Assembly: GCA_002722315.1 (NCBI GenBank)
Contig: PBLG01000007.1
Span: 71,838 to 135,837 of the forward strand
Length of the DNA stretch: 64,000 bases
DNA from: Lysobacterales bacterium
GTDB lineage: Bacteria > Pseudomonadota > Gammaproteobacteria > Xanthomonadales > Wenzhouxiangellaceae
Direction: 5' to 3'
Shown: piece after piece, positions 50,419 to 61,485 of the stretch
How positions within the stretch are numbered: position 1 is the first letter of the stretch
How the letters are laid out: each line of letters begins with the position of its first letter
The notes under the pieces: model-generated
Told to the model about the DNA's origin: nothing
Database searches by the model: none
What the model saw: the letters and a program-made list of their open reading frames with translations, nothing else
Translations under genes and position numbers: made by a program

Positions 50419-50494
50419 GAAACGCCCTCCCTCGGGCTGTCGATGAGCGAGTCTAGTGCCAATCGCCCTCCGGATACCAGTTCATTCAGCGCTG

Positions 50495-52135
50495 CTAATC
50501 TATCTGCGGATTAGGCAGCTCTCGCAGGACAAAGCGCAGGGTTTCCAGCCCCGGGCTGGATGACGAGGCAGGCGGCAGCGAGAGACCGCCACTCATCCCG
50601 GCGTCGCCCGAATCACGATCCGCCAGTCGCGTGAGCAGCGATTCATCGGAACTGATCATGTGCACCGGCACGTCGGCACCGGCGCCGTGGCCGGTGATCA
50701 GCGGTGCGGCCTGGTGATCACCCAGCACGATCAGCAGCGCGTCTTCGGGCAGATCGTGCGCGGCCCAGGAAAACACCGCCTCCAGGCTATAGGCAAGCGA
50801 CTCGGGATAGCGGGCTCTCAGTCGGTCGGTATCGCGCCAGTAGGCGAGCGGGTCGGTTTCCGGAACCTGCCAGTCGGGCCACGGATTTTCCCGGTCCAGC
50901 CGGTCCCGGTCGTCGACCAGCGGCGGGCCGGGCGACCACGGCGCGTGGCTGCTGATGAGCAGAAGAACGCCAAATACCGGACCGGCGTGCGCGGGCCGCA
51001 GATGGCGGCTGTAGCGATGCAGCGTGTACTGATCCGGAATGCCGACCCAGCCGGACTTCGGACCGCCGTATTCAAGCGCCGCGGCCGGATAGACATCTTC
51101 GAACCCCAGCGCGCGCGCCTCGGGCCACGGCCGCACGATGGCCGGCGCCACGACCAGCGGCGTGTGGCCGGTCGATCGGAAATCGTCGGTCAGGAAGCCC
51201 TGCCCCGAGGCCAGCAGCAGCGAGTACCAGTAGTCGTTGTCGATCGGCTGGCCGCTCAGCACGCTCGCGTGCGACAGCCATGACTGGCCGCCGCGGATCG
51301 GCGATTGCATGCGCATGGAAACTGCGCCCAGGCCCGCCTCGGCCAGGCGCGCTTCGGAACGTTGCAGCACCGGCCCCAGGGTGCCGGCATAACGCGGCTG
51401 ATCCAGCGCGCTGACGCCGTAGGACTCGACGAACACGACGATCACGTCGCGCCCGGCCAGCGCCGGAATCGGCATTGCCTGCATGCGTTTCGACCCGGCC
51501 CGCGCCAGCAACGCTTCGCGCTCGGCCAGCGTGGCGCGCACCTGCTGCGATTGCGTTTGCACCAGCTCGGCGAGCGCCGGCCGGACGACGCTCTCGGCCG
51601 GCGCCAGGAAAATGCCGGCAAGCCCCAGGACCGCGACCGCCGCAATCACCGCCACCGACAGGGGCGTCTGCCGCGGCGCGGCCCCGGCTACCCGCAGCAC
51701 CAGTGCTCGCATCGCGATCGTGATGGCGGCGATGCCAAGCGCTGCCAGCAAGGCGGCCAGGACCGCGGCGGCGGTGCCCAGGCTGCCGTCGAGCAGATGG
51801 AATCCGGCGCGCAGCAACCACGGATCCAGCAGAATATTGAGCGGGCGGCTGAACACGGCGCGCACCAGCGCATCGCCCAGCAGTGCCGCGAAAGCGAGCG
51901 CAAGCATGGCCGCAAGCACCCAGGGCAGCCACCGGGACCGCCGCGCCGTCGGCCACAGCGCCAGCAGCGGCAGCAGGCCGAGTTCCGGCACCAGCCAGGC
52001 GCTGCCCCAGGCACCCTCGCGCCACCACAACGGCAACACCAGCACCAGGTTGATGATGCCAATGGCGATCAACACCTGCGTGATGCGTCGGTCGGCTGCG
52101 GTTTCCTGGTTTACCGTCACTCGGGCGCGATCCAT
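50495..52135 (-). CDS. LTA-synthase-like sulfatase-fold membrane enzyme
   Basis: 546 residues. Five N-terminal membrane helices (about 20-205) precede an alkaline-phosphatase-superfamily domain: 'VIVVFVESYGVSALD' (first metal region), 'SPIRGGQSWLSHASVLSGQP' (nucleophile region), 'SSHAPWSPG' and 'LIVLGDHQAAPLITG' (metal Asp/His). In Gram-negatives such enzymes modify periplasmic glucans or lipid A with phosphoglycerol or phosphoethanolamine. Which one applies here is unknown. No ribosome-binding site is obvious before the ATG at 52135. Confidence 0.85.
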   Translation of the reverse strand: MDRARVTVNQETAADRRITQVLIAIGIINLVLVLPLWWREGAWGSAWLVPELGLLPLLALWPTARRSRWLPWVLAAMLALAFAALLGDALVRAVFSRPLNILLDPWLLRAGFHLLDGSLGTAAAVLAALLAALGIAAITIAMRALVLRVAGAAPRQTPLSVAVIAAVAVLGLAGIFLAPAESVVRPALAELVQTQSQQVRATLAEREALLARAGSKRMQAMPIPALAGRDVIVVFVESYGVSALDQPRYAGTLGPVLQRSEARLAEAGLGAVSMRMQSPIRGGQSWLSHASVLSGQPIDNDYWYSLLLASGQGFLTDDFRSTGHTPLVVAPAIVRPWPEARALGFEDVYPAAALEYGGPKSGWVGIPDQYTLHRYSRHLRPAHAGPVFGVLLLISSHAPWSPGPPLVDDRDRLDRENPWPDWQVPETDPLAYWRDTDRLRARYPESLAYSLEAVFSWAAHDLPEDALLIVLGDHQAAPLITGHGAGADVPVHMISSDESLLTRLADRDSGDAGMSGGLSLPPASSSSPGLETLRFVLRELPNPQID

Positions 52136-52279
52136 CGACTACGACAGCTGATCAAAATGCCACACATTCGATGACGGCTGGCTTCACCTGCACGGGATTC
52201 TCGTATTAGCTGTTCGAGACCCAGATGCCGAGCGTCGGCATATGGCCACGACCCACACTTGAAACCGGGAGCCGGAATC

Positions 52280-52876
52280 ATGAAAAAAGCAGCCCTTGTC
52301 GTTGTCCTCGCACTCGCAGACGTGATTGCCGCCGCGATCGTTTTCGGAAGACCGGCCGATTCGCAAAGCGAAACAGTGGTCGAGCGCATGTTTCGCGATG
52401 ACATGAAACTCAGCCTGGAACGGGTCGATATACCGGATGCGGAGACGATCCTGTCGGCGCCGGTGTTCAGGATCAGCTACTCGCTGATCGCGAGCTACGA
52501 GGGCGCATTGCCCGGCAGCAATGCTTTGAGCGACGACCTGAATGTCTGGATCAAGGGCGACCGCCTGGTGCCGATCTTCGGACTCTCTTATCTCTCCACG
52601 GACGATTCGCTCGACGCTTTCGACGGCCTCATCAATCCTGCATTCCGCCTGAACGAAGGGTCCGCGGATCAGTTCAGGTCGATGCTGCGCGAAGTGATGG
52701 GCAGGGACCAGTTCGAGTCGGTGCCCGTCGACGCGACTCAGAACGTCGGCAACACCTGGTATTTCCTGAACGGCGACTTCCTGAGTTACTACAAGGGTTT
52801 TGTCGTCACCGTCGACGCCGAAGGCGCGGTCACCGATCTCCGCTTCGAACTCAGCATGCTGCCCAAGAACGAGTGA
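52280..52876 (+). CDS. Exported hypothetical protein
   Basis: 198 residues from the ATG at 52280 with GGGAG upstream. An N-terminal hydrophobic segment (about 3-18) is a signal or anchor. The rest is soluble and acidic, with no cysteine and no motif I recognise ('FDGLINPAFRLNEGSADQFR', 'NVGNTWYFLNGDFLSYYKGF'). It is convergent with the TauD gene (16-nt gap). The 144-nt region before it, shared with the divergent LTA-like gene, shows nothing else. Confidence 0.75.
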   Translation: MKKAALVVVLALADVIAAAIVFGRPADSQSETVVERMFRDDMKLSLERVDIPDAETILSAPVFRISYSLIASYEGALPGSNALSDDLNVWIKGDRLVPIFGLSYLSTDDSLDAFDGLINPAFRLNEGSADQFRSMLREVMGRDQFESVPVDATQNVGNTWYFLNGDFLSYYKGFVVTVDAEGAVTDLRFELSMLPKNE

Positions 52877-52892
52877 TCGAAACGCCGCGCAA

Positions 52893-53930
52893 TCAATTCT
52901 GCATCGGAATACCGTCGTCCCACCGGAAACCGATGCCGCCCGCCTGCCATACGCCCGCGCCGAGCGGGCTGGGGCCGCGGATATCGAGGTGCAGCGGCAA
53001 GCCATGGTGGGGCCTGAACTCGTCGACGCCGCGAACGGTGCTGCGATGCATGATGCGCAAGCCCTGTTGCTCGGCCGGCAGGTGCGCTTCGGCCGAGGCC
53101 CGATGCGCCACGGCCAGGTTGTCGATGAAGATGCAGTCGTGCGCCCGGTACTCGTAGGCAATCGCGTAGCCGTTGTTCAGGCCCGCGTCGAGAATGTCGT
53201 TGTACTCGTGACACAGCTGCTTCAGTTCTTCGGCATTCAACAACCGGAAGCCGTCTCCGTCCCGCAGCTTTTCGATTACCGCCCCCGTCATGCCCAGGTG
53301 CAGCCAGATGCTTTCGCACCTGGAAACGGGATGCTCGTGCACCGCCGGATGAACGACGCCGGAGGCTGAGTTCACCGACGAAAGGCGACGCCAGAATTCC
53401 TGCCGCGCGGCCGGAAGCGCATCGAAGGCGGCACCCTGGTGCGCAAAGTACGTGCCGCCGCCTTTTTCGGCCGGCCGGACGATGTGGTAACCGGCGTGCG
53501 AAAAGGTATCGGTGTTGAAGCTGCCGTCGTTGTGCCACTGCGGGCCCACGCCCGGGATGCCGTGCCGGGGGTCGTTCGACAGGCGGAAAATGTGCTTGTT
53601 GCCGCCGGGCGTGGCCGGATGAACGCCGTGCGTGCTGTGCAGTTCCTTGCCGCCCCACCAGGCGCTGGCGCGCAGGAAGTCTTCCGGCGATACCTGCGTG
53701 TCGCTCTTGAAGACGAGAAAGCCTCGCCGGGCCATCTCCCGCTCCAGCGCATCGACGACCTCGGGCGACGGCGGACTCTCCGACGACAGGTCGATTCCGT
53801 GCACTTCGGCGCCGATCGGGTCCAGCGGGACAAGTTTGCCCCCGGCATTTTCGACGACCTCGACGGATCCTGGATCGAGGGGCGAAATTTTGGCTGTTTC
53901 TCTTTCAGGATCAAGCGTTTCATCAATCAT
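52893..53930 (-). CDS. TauD/TfdA family 2-oxoglutarate dioxygenase
   Basis: 345 residues from the ATG at 53930. The iron ligands are His133 and Asp135 in 'GPQWHNDGSF', with the distal His in 'RIMHRSTVRG' followed by the 2-oxoglutarate arginine region. 'EVHGIDLSSESPPSPEVVDA' is the usual N-terminal strand. It hydroxylates or cleaves small molecules (the type member frees sulfite from taurine), but no sulfonate genes are near. It is divergent from argG with 137 nt between. Confidence 0.92.
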   Translation of the reverse strand: MIDETLDPERETAKISPLDPGSVEVVENAGGKLVPLDPIGAEVHGIDLSSESPPSPEVVDALEREMARRGFLVFKSDTQVSPEDFLRASAWWGGKELHSTHGVHPATPGGNKHIFRLSNDPRHGIPGVGPQWHNDGSFNTDTFSHAGYHIVRPAEKGGGTYFAHQGAAFDALPAARQEFWRRLSSVNSASGVVHPAVHEHPVSRCESIWLHLGMTGAVIEKLRDGDGFRLLNAEELKQLCHEYNDILDAGLNNGYAIAYEYRAHDCIFIDNLAVAHRASAEAHLPAEQQGLRIMHRSTVRGVDEFRPHHGLPLHLDIRGPSPLGAGVWQAGGIGFRWDDGIPMQN

Positions 53931-54067
53931 GCGCTCGAGGGTAACGCACTGACAATCAAAGCGAAAGCAACGATATCGGGCACTTTTTCCCGGACCGGCC
54001 ACGGAAGCGCTTTTTTGTCGGCGCTGCGGCTTTATCCTGTGATGGTTCCCCAATCGAGCAGAAAATC

Positions 54068-55303
<1,236 letters not shown>

Positions 55304-55409
55304 TCGGCCCGGCATTCCCGGATCTGTCCCGACCGCGGCCGAATCGCGTAACCTGAGCGGCCATGCTCATCCACGGCGGCCCGACCGCCCGTTTTTCTGG
55401 AAACCGATA

Positions 55410-58400
55410 ATGAAATGGACCCCGTTTCTCGCCCTGCTTGTTGTTCTGGCGCCATCTTCCAACGCACAGACGAACAGTGACCGATGGCTTCGCGACCCGG
55501 CACTGTCGCCCGACGGCGCTGTCCTGGCCTTTACGCATGCGGGGGACATTTACCGAGTGGACGTGGCCGGCGGCGTGGCCGTCCCGCTGACCCACACCGA
55601 GGCGGTGGAGTCGAACCCCCGCTGGTCGCCGGACGGCAGCCGTATTGCCTACGGCAGCGACCGAAACGGCACGCTCGACGTTTACGTCCTGGACCTTGCG
55701 GGCGGGCCGGCCCGGCGGCTGACCTACCACCAGGCCGACGACGTGGTGACCGGCTTTTCCGCCGACGGTGGCGCGGTGCTGTTCGAGAGCGCCCGCTACG
55801 ACTTGCCCGGCCACGCCGCCGACCCGCACCAGCGGCGGACGGAACTCTACGAGGTTCCGGTGGCCGGGGGCACACCGCGACAGGTCACCCCGATCGAGGC
55901 GCGCCAGGCGCGATGGAACGCACGCGGCGGACGGATTCTCTACGCCGACCACAAGGGCGACAGCTTCTACCGCAAGCACGATGATTCACCTTTTGCCCGC
56001 GACATCTGGTCATTGGACGTCGACACCGGCCGCCACGAGCGGCTCACGAGCAATCCCTGGAACGACCATACGCCCGCCTGGGATGCTACCGGCCGGGGTT
56101 TCTATTTTCTCTCCGAGCGCTCGGGCAGCCTGAACGTTTGGCACCAGGCACTCGACGACGATGAGGCCGGCGCAACCCAGGTGACGTTCCACACACGGCA
56201 TCCGGTGCGCGGCCTCGACGTGGCTTCGAACGGAACGCTCGCCTACGGCTTCGACGGCGAGCTCTACGTCCTTCCCGAGAACCACGCCGGCGCACGGGCC
56301 GATGAAGAAGCGACACCGGTTCCGATCACATTGCTCGCGTCGGACACCGGCGACGGCGTGATCCGGGCCGAGCTGGAGGGCCAGATCACCGAGTTTCTGC
56401 TCTCTCCCAGCGACCGGGAAATCGCCTTCGTCCTGCGCGGCGATGTCTTCGTCACCTCGCTCGATTTCGCCACCACGCGACGAATCACCAGCACGCCCGG
56501 TCTCGAGCGGAACCTCGCGTTTACACCGGACGGGCGGGGATTGCTCTATGCGGCCGAACGCGAGGCGCAGTGGTCGATCTTCGAAAGCCGCCTGGGCGAT
56601 CCCGACGAGCGTCATTTCCATACGGCCACCCTCCTCGAGGAGGTCAGGCTGATCGACGGTGCCGGGCAATCCGACGACATGCGCGCGGCCGCCACGCACC
56701 CGAAGGTGGCGCCCGACGGCCGGCATGTGGCGTACCTGGAAGACTGGGCCGAAGTGCGCGTTTTCGACCGCGAGGCCCGGGAGTCGGTCTCGGTCGTCCC
56801 CGACACCATGAACTATTCGCTGGGCAACGACGACATCCGGTTCGACTGGTCGCCCGACAGCCGCTACCTCGCCGTGGACATCCAGCCCGACGGCCGGCTT
56901 TTCTTCGGCAATGTCGCGATGGTGCCGGCCGACGGTTCGTCCGCGCCGCTCGACCTGACCCGGTCCGGCTACATGGATGCCCGTCCAAGCTGGCATGCCG
57001 ATGCCGGGCTCATCGCCTGGACGACCGCCCGATACGGTCCACGCCAGCACGGCGGCCACGGAGCACTTCTCGACGTCCACGCTCAGTTCCTGAACCAGGA
57101 GGCGTTCGACCGATTCCGACGAAACAAGGAGGAGCTAGCCCTGGACGAGGAAGCGGATTCGGAGGCCGGAAACGACGAGGAGGGGAAACCAGCCGGCAAG
57201 CCGACGGGCCCCGTGGTGTTCGAGCCCGAAGGGGCCCATGAACGACAAGCCAGGCTCACCGTACACTCCTCCGACCTCGCGGACTTCGGACTGACGAGCG
57301 ACGCATCGAAGCTCTACTACATCAGCGCCTTCGAGAGCGGCTACGACGTCTGGTCTCACGACTTCCGCGAGGAGAAAACCACGAAGCTCGCGGCCCTGGA
57401 CGCCAAGCAGGCCTCGCTGGACATCACCGGCGACGACAAGACGCTGGTCGTGCTGGCCGACGGCAACCTTTCGAAGATTTCGCTGGAAGGAGAAACACCG
57501 AAGACCGAAGCCGTGGAAATCGATCTTGCCGCCGCGGTGGACGCCGATGCCGAGCGACGCGCCATGCTTCACCACGTCTGGCTGACGACGAGGGATCGAA
57601 TCTATGACCCGGCCGTGCTTGCCGAGGCCGACTGGGACGGCATGTACGAACACTACCGCGGCAAGCTCGCGGGCATTCGCAACAACGCCGACTTCACCGA
57701 ATTGCTGAACGAACTCATCGGCGAACTGAACGTCTCTCACGCCTATGCCCGGTACGAGCGAGAGCCGGAGGAGCCGACCGGCGCCCTCGGCGCCATACTG
57801 GATCACACTGGCTCCAACGACGCGAGTGATGACGATGCGCATGTCGGCGTCCGGCTTGCCACCGTACTTGTCCAGGGACCGCTGGCCAAGGCAAGCGATC
57901 GAGTCGAGGCCGGCCACCGCATCGTCGCAGTCGACGGTCGACCGGTAGGCCGCGACGACAATATCTATGCCCGGCTGCGCAACCGCGTCGACCAGCGGAT
58001 CCGCCTCACCCTGGCCGATGGACGCGACACTTACGACGTGGTACTGAAACCGGTCTCGCTGGATCAGGAAACGCAGTGGCGTCACGAGCTGTGGGTCGAG
58101 TCTCGACATCAGCTGGTGGAAGCGCTCTCCGACGGACGGCTGGGCTACGTATACATTCCGGAGATGTCCGACAGCGCCTATCGGCGGGTCTACAGCGATC
58201 TCTTCGGCCGCCACTTCGCCAAGGAGGGCATCGTCATCGACGTGCGCGACAACGGAGGCGGCGACCTAGTGGACTGGCTGGTGCAGCTTTTTACCGGGCG
58301 GCAGTACATGTGGAACGTCCCCAACGGTCGGCAGGCCCAGGGGGAACCCCTCACCGAGTGGGTCAAACCGTCGGTGGCACTGACCAATCAGGCGGCCTAT

Positions 58401-58697
58401 TCGGACGGCCACTGCTTCGTGGCGGCCTGGCGCAACCTCGGCATCAGCACGCTGGTGGGCACGCCGGTGACGGGCACCTGTACCTATGCGGGATGGGAAA
58501 CCCTGGTCTCCGGCGACATCCGCGCCGGCACGCCGCGCCTCGGCATCAAGGATCCCGATGGCGATTGGCTGGAGCGCAAGACCACGTATCCCGACGTGAG
58601 CATATACCCGGATCCGAATCTCATCGCCGCAGGGGAGGACCGCATGCTGGCCAGGGCGGTGGAAGTCATGCTGGGCGAAATCGACCGCGAGGACTGA
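55410..58697 (+). CDS. Tricorn-like secreted S41 protease
   Basis: 1095 residues from the ATG at 55410, with signal peptide (MKWTPFLALLVVLAPSSNAQ). Two propeller regions of PD40-type blades (about 25-700; e.g. 'RWSPDGSRIAYGSDRNGTLD') are followed by the tricorn C1 helical domain (about 720-800), a PDZ domain (about 808-885) and the S41 catalytic domain. The nucleophile is Ser998 in 'TNQAAYSDGHCFVAAW', with 'VIDVRDNGGGDLVDWL' upstream. Such proteases degrade peptides in large assemblies; here it is exported. Confidence 0.93.
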   Translation: MKWTPFLALLVVLAPSSNAQTNSDRWLRDPALSPDGAVLAFTHAGDIYRVDVAGGVAVPLTHTEAVESNPRWSPDGSRIAYGSDRNGTLDVYVLDLAGGPARRLTYHQADDVVTGFSADGGAVLFESARYDLPGHAADPHQRRTELYEVPVAGGTPRQVTPIEARQARWNARGGRILYADHKGDSFYRKHDDSPFARDIWSLDVDTGRHERLTSNPWNDHTPAWDATGRGFYFLSERSGSLNVWHQALDDDEAGATQVTFHTRHPVRGLDVASNGTLAYGFDGELYVLPENHAGARADEEATPVPITLLASDTGDGVIRAELEGQITEFLLSPSDREIAFVLRGDVFVTSLDFATTRRITSTPGLERNLAFTPDGRGLLYAAEREAQWSIFESRLGDPDERHFHTATLLEEVRLIDGAGQSDDMRAAATHPKVAPDGRHVAYLEDWAEVRVFDREARESVSVVPDTMNYSLGNDDIRFDWSPDSRYLAVDIQPDGRLFFGNVAMVPADGSSAPLDLTRSGYMDARPSWHADAGLIAWTTARYGPRQHGGHGALLDVHAQFLNQEAFDRFRRNKEELALDEEADSEAGNDEEGKPAGKPTGPVVFEPEGAHERQARLTVHSSDLADFGLTSDASKLYYISAFESGYDVWSHDFREEKTTKLAALDAKQASLDITGDDKTLVVLADGNLSKISLEGETPKTEAVEIDLAAAVDADAERRAMLHHVWLTTRDRIYDPAVLAEADWDGMYEHYRGKLAGIRNNADFTELLNELIGELNVSHAYARYEREPEEPTGALGAILDHTGSNDASDDDAHVGVRLATVLVQGPLAKASDRVEAGHRIVAVDGRPVGRDDNIYARLRNRVDQRIRLTLADGRDTYDVVLKPVSLDQETQWRHELWVESRHQLVEALSDGRLGYVYIPEMSDSAYRRVYSDLFGRHFAKEGIVIDVRDNGGGDLVDWLVQLFTGRQYMWNVPNGRQAQGEPLTEWVKPSVALTNQAAYSDGHCFVAAWRNLGISTLVGTPVTGTCTYAGWETLVSGDIRAGTPRLGIKDPDGDWLERKTTYPDVSIYPDPNLIAAGEDRMLARAVEVMLGEIDRED

Positions 58698-58817
58698 CGC
58701 CGAAGCGGATGGCCGCGCCGGGTCCAGCGATTCGGCGCCAGCCGCCCCTGTCGGGCGGCGGACCTGAACCTGGTACCCGACGACAACCCGTTTTTACGCC
58801 GGAAGGGGCAAACCCAC

Positions 58818-59903
58818 GTGACAGACAGTATCGTTCGTCATCCCACGGAATCCATGGCGACAACGCTGCGGAAGCTCGCTGAACGAGCCGAGAAGAAACC
58901 CGCACCCGACGTTTACGGCACGGGCGCCCTGATCGAGGATTTCGAAAGCAGGGTCGCGGACATGCTGGGCAAGCCCGCGTCCCTGTTCCTGCCCAGCGGC
59001 GTTCTCGCACAATCGATCGCGCTGAGGATTCACGCCGACAGGCGCAACAAGACCACGGTCGGCCTGCATCCAACCTCGCACCTGGTGCTGCACGAGCAGG
59101 ACGGCTACCGGAAGCTCTGGGGGCTCGCGGGGCAACTGCTGGGTCACCCCCGGGAAGTCCTGACGCACGCCCACCTGCAAGCACAGGCGCCCGATGCATT
59201 GGCGGCACTGGTGCTGGAACTACCCATGCGCGAGATCGGCGGCCAGCTTCCCGAGTGGCAGGATCTCCAGGCCCAGGCCGACTGGGCGCGCCGGCACGAT
59301 ATCGCCCTGCACATCGACGGCGCCCGTCTCTGGCATTGCCCTGCCCATTACCGGCGAAGCCTGGCCGAGATCGGCGCGCTGGCCGACTCGGTGTACGTCA
59401 GTCTCTACAAGGACATCGGCGGGATCGCCGGCGCGGTACTGGCGGGAGAAACCGATTTCATTGCCGAGGCGAGAATCTGGAGCCGGCGGGCCGGCGGCAA
59501 CCTGATTTCGTTCTATCCCTACATCCTGGCCGCGGAACAGGGCTTCGACGACAACCTGTCCAGCATTGCCGATGCGGTCGCCTACGCGCGAAAGCTCGGC
59601 CCGATGCTGGCCGGCATTCCGGGCGTGGTGACGAACCCGGCGACGCCTCAGTCAGCCATGTTCCATCTGCATATCAACCGTGACCGGGACGCATTGGCCC
59701 GTGCAATCACCGACTACGCCGAACGACACGACGTGATCGTGTTACCGAAGCCGCGCGCCATCGACGAAAACGGCCACGGCATCTGCGAGATCAGCGTGGG
59801 ACGGAGCACAATGGAGCATCCGCCCGAGTTCTGGCTGGCCCACCTGCGAGCGGCGCTGGCCGATGCCGCGAGCAGCCAAACGGACTCGACCGCGGGCGAT
59901 TGA
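58818..59903 (+). CDS. Threonine aldolase family PLP enzyme
   Basis: 361 residues from a GTG at 58818 with GGAAGG upstream. The fold-type I aldolase/beta-eliminating lyase pattern is 'HIDGARLWHCPAHYRRSL' and the PLP lysine Lys198 in 'VSLYKDIGGIAGAVLAG'. 'YGTGALIEDFESRVADMLGK' is the N-terminal substrate region. It cleaves L-threonine/allo-threonine to glycine and acetaldehyde or acts on a related beta-hydroxy amino acid. It follows the S41 gene at 120 nt. Confidence 0.88.
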   Translation: MTDSIVRHPTESMATTLRKLAERAEKKPAPDVYGTGALIEDFESRVADMLGKPASLFLPSGVLAQSIALRIHADRRNKTTVGLHPTSHLVLHEQDGYRKLWGLAGQLLGHPREVLTHAHLQAQAPDALAALVLELPMREIGGQLPEWQDLQAQADWARRHDIALHIDGARLWHCPAHYRRSLAEIGALADSVYVSLYKDIGGIAGAVLAGETDFIAEARIWSRRAGGNLISFYPYILAAEQGFDDNLSSIADAVAYARKLGPMLAGIPGVVTNPATPQSAMFHLHINRDRDALARAITDYAERHDVIVLPKPRAIDENGHGICEISVGRSTMEHPPEFWLAHLRAALADAASSQTDSTAGD

Positions 59904-59917
59904 TCGCGCAGAAGGGT

Positions 59918-61369
59918 CTACTGCTCGAAATCGAGCGGCGGCGGGCCCGGCGGCACGATGCCTTCGTAGACGTAGTCGCCCTTGCGCTCGGCGAATTCGG
60001 CCTTGATGGCCGCGACGAGTTCCGGATCTTCGTAAAGATCGATCATGGTCATCGCCAGGGCCTTGGACGCGTAGGTCAGTCCCTTGTGGCCGATCGACAT
60101 GCCGCCCGAGGCCACCACGGCCCATGAATGCCAGGGCACGTCCTTGCCGGCGATCGGGGCGCGCAGCCGGATGGTCGGGACGATGTAGCTCACGTCGCCC
60201 ACGTCGGTGGAGCCACCACTGGGGTTCTCCTGCGTTTCGCGGAGCGACCTGACCTCTGCATCCATGCCGACCGGCGCCTTGCCTGTGGCTTTCTGGATCT
60301 CCATCGCGAATTGCTGCTCGGCTTCGGTGTATTCGATGCCGCCGAGGGCTTCGAGGTTGGCCTGCAGCGCCGCGCCACCGGTTCGGTTCGGCATTACCTC
60401 GTGCACGCCCGAGATCAGCGTCACCTTGTGATCGACGTTCGCCATGATCGCCGCACCTTCGGCCATCGCCTGCACCCGCTCGTAGACCGGCGCCATGCCT
60501 TCGCGGCTGCGATCGCGCACCCGCACCCAGATCTTTGCGTAATCGGGCACGACGTTGACGACCTTGCCTGCGTCCATGATGTGGTAATGAATGCGCACGG
60601 TCGGCTTGACATGCTCGCGATAGGCGTTGATGCCGTGCGCGTAAAGCTCCAGCGCATCGCCGGCCGAGCGTCCGTTCCATGGATCGGCGGCCGCGTGTGC
60701 GGCCTGGCCGTCGAATTCCACGAGAAAGTCCACCAGCGCCTGCGAGCTTTGCACCGACGCTTCGATTTCATCGCCCGGGTGCCAGTCCATCATCACGTCG
60801 ACGCCGTCGAACGCGCCGGCCCGGATCATCCACAGCTTGCCGAAGAACTTTTCCTCGGCCGGCGTGCCGTAGAAGCGAATCGTGCCCTCGATGTCGCCGG
60901 CCTCGATGAGCTGCTTGATCGCGATCGCGGCGCCGAGTGAGGCCGAACCGAACACGTTGTGACCGCAGCCGTGTCCCGGCGCGCCCGTCTCGATCGGCGA
61001 TCGCTCGGGAACCGCGGCCTGGGAAAGGCCGGGAAGAGCGTCGAACTCGCCCATGATGCCGATGACCGGATCGCCGCTACCGTACTCGGCGACAAAGGCC
61101 GTGGGTATCCCGCCGACGTTGCGCGTGATGGCAAAGCCGTGCGCGGCCGCGTGTTCAATCAATGCCTCGGCCGACTCTGACTCCCGGAAGGCGATTTCGG
61201 CAAAACTCCAGATCCGATCGCTCAGATCGGTGAGCGCATCGGCTTGTGCGTCCACCGATGCAATCACTTCCTGTTTCAGTTGCTGCTCCGAATTGTCCTG
61301 AGCCACGGCCTGGGCCACGACAATCGAGCTGAACAATGCCAGCAGCATGAATGTTTTCCATCTATTCAT
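59918..61369 (-). CDS. Exported M20 family amidohydrolase (AbgB-like)
   Basis: 483 residues from the ATG at 61369 with signal peptide (MNRWKTFMLLALFSSIVVAQAVAQ). The metal site 'GHGCGHNVFGSASLGAAIAI', 'GTPAEEKFFGKLWMIRAGAF' and 'GSTDVGDVSYIVPTIRLRAP' with its preceding glycine match the p-aminobenzoyl-glutamate/indole-conjugate hydrolase group. It cleaves an amide bond in the periplasm; the substrate is not known. Convergent with the threonine aldolase (14-nt gap). Confidence 0.9.
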   Translation of the reverse strand: MNRWKTFMLLALFSSIVVAQAVAQDNSEQQLKQEVIASVDAQADALTDLSDRIWSFAEIAFRESESAEALIEHAAAHGFAITRNVGGIPTAFVAEYGSGDPVIGIMGEFDALPGLSQAAVPERSPIETGAPGHGCGHNVFGSASLGAAIAIKQLIEAGDIEGTIRFYGTPAEEKFFGKLWMIRAGAFDGVDVMMDWHPGDEIEASVQSSQALVDFLVEFDGQAAHAAADPWNGRSAGDALELYAHGINAYREHVKPTVRIHYHIMDAGKVVNVVPDYAKIWVRVRDRSREGMAPVYERVQAMAEGAAIMANVDHKVTLISGVHEVMPNRTGGAALQANLEALGGIEYTEAEQQFAMEIQKATGKAPVGMDAEVRSLRETQENPSGGSTDVGDVSYIVPTIRLRAPIAGKDVPWHSWAVVASGGMSIGHKGLTYASKALAMTMIDLYEDPELVAAIKAEFAERKGDYVYEGIVPPGPPPLDFEQ

Positions 61370-61485
61370 CTTGAAAATCCTGTTTGGGGTATTGCGCCAG
61401 GAGGCACTGCAAATGGCGGCCAGTGATGGTGTGGACTCTGCAAAGTATAAACACGCCATCTCCTGACTGCCAGCAACGGTGGTCT

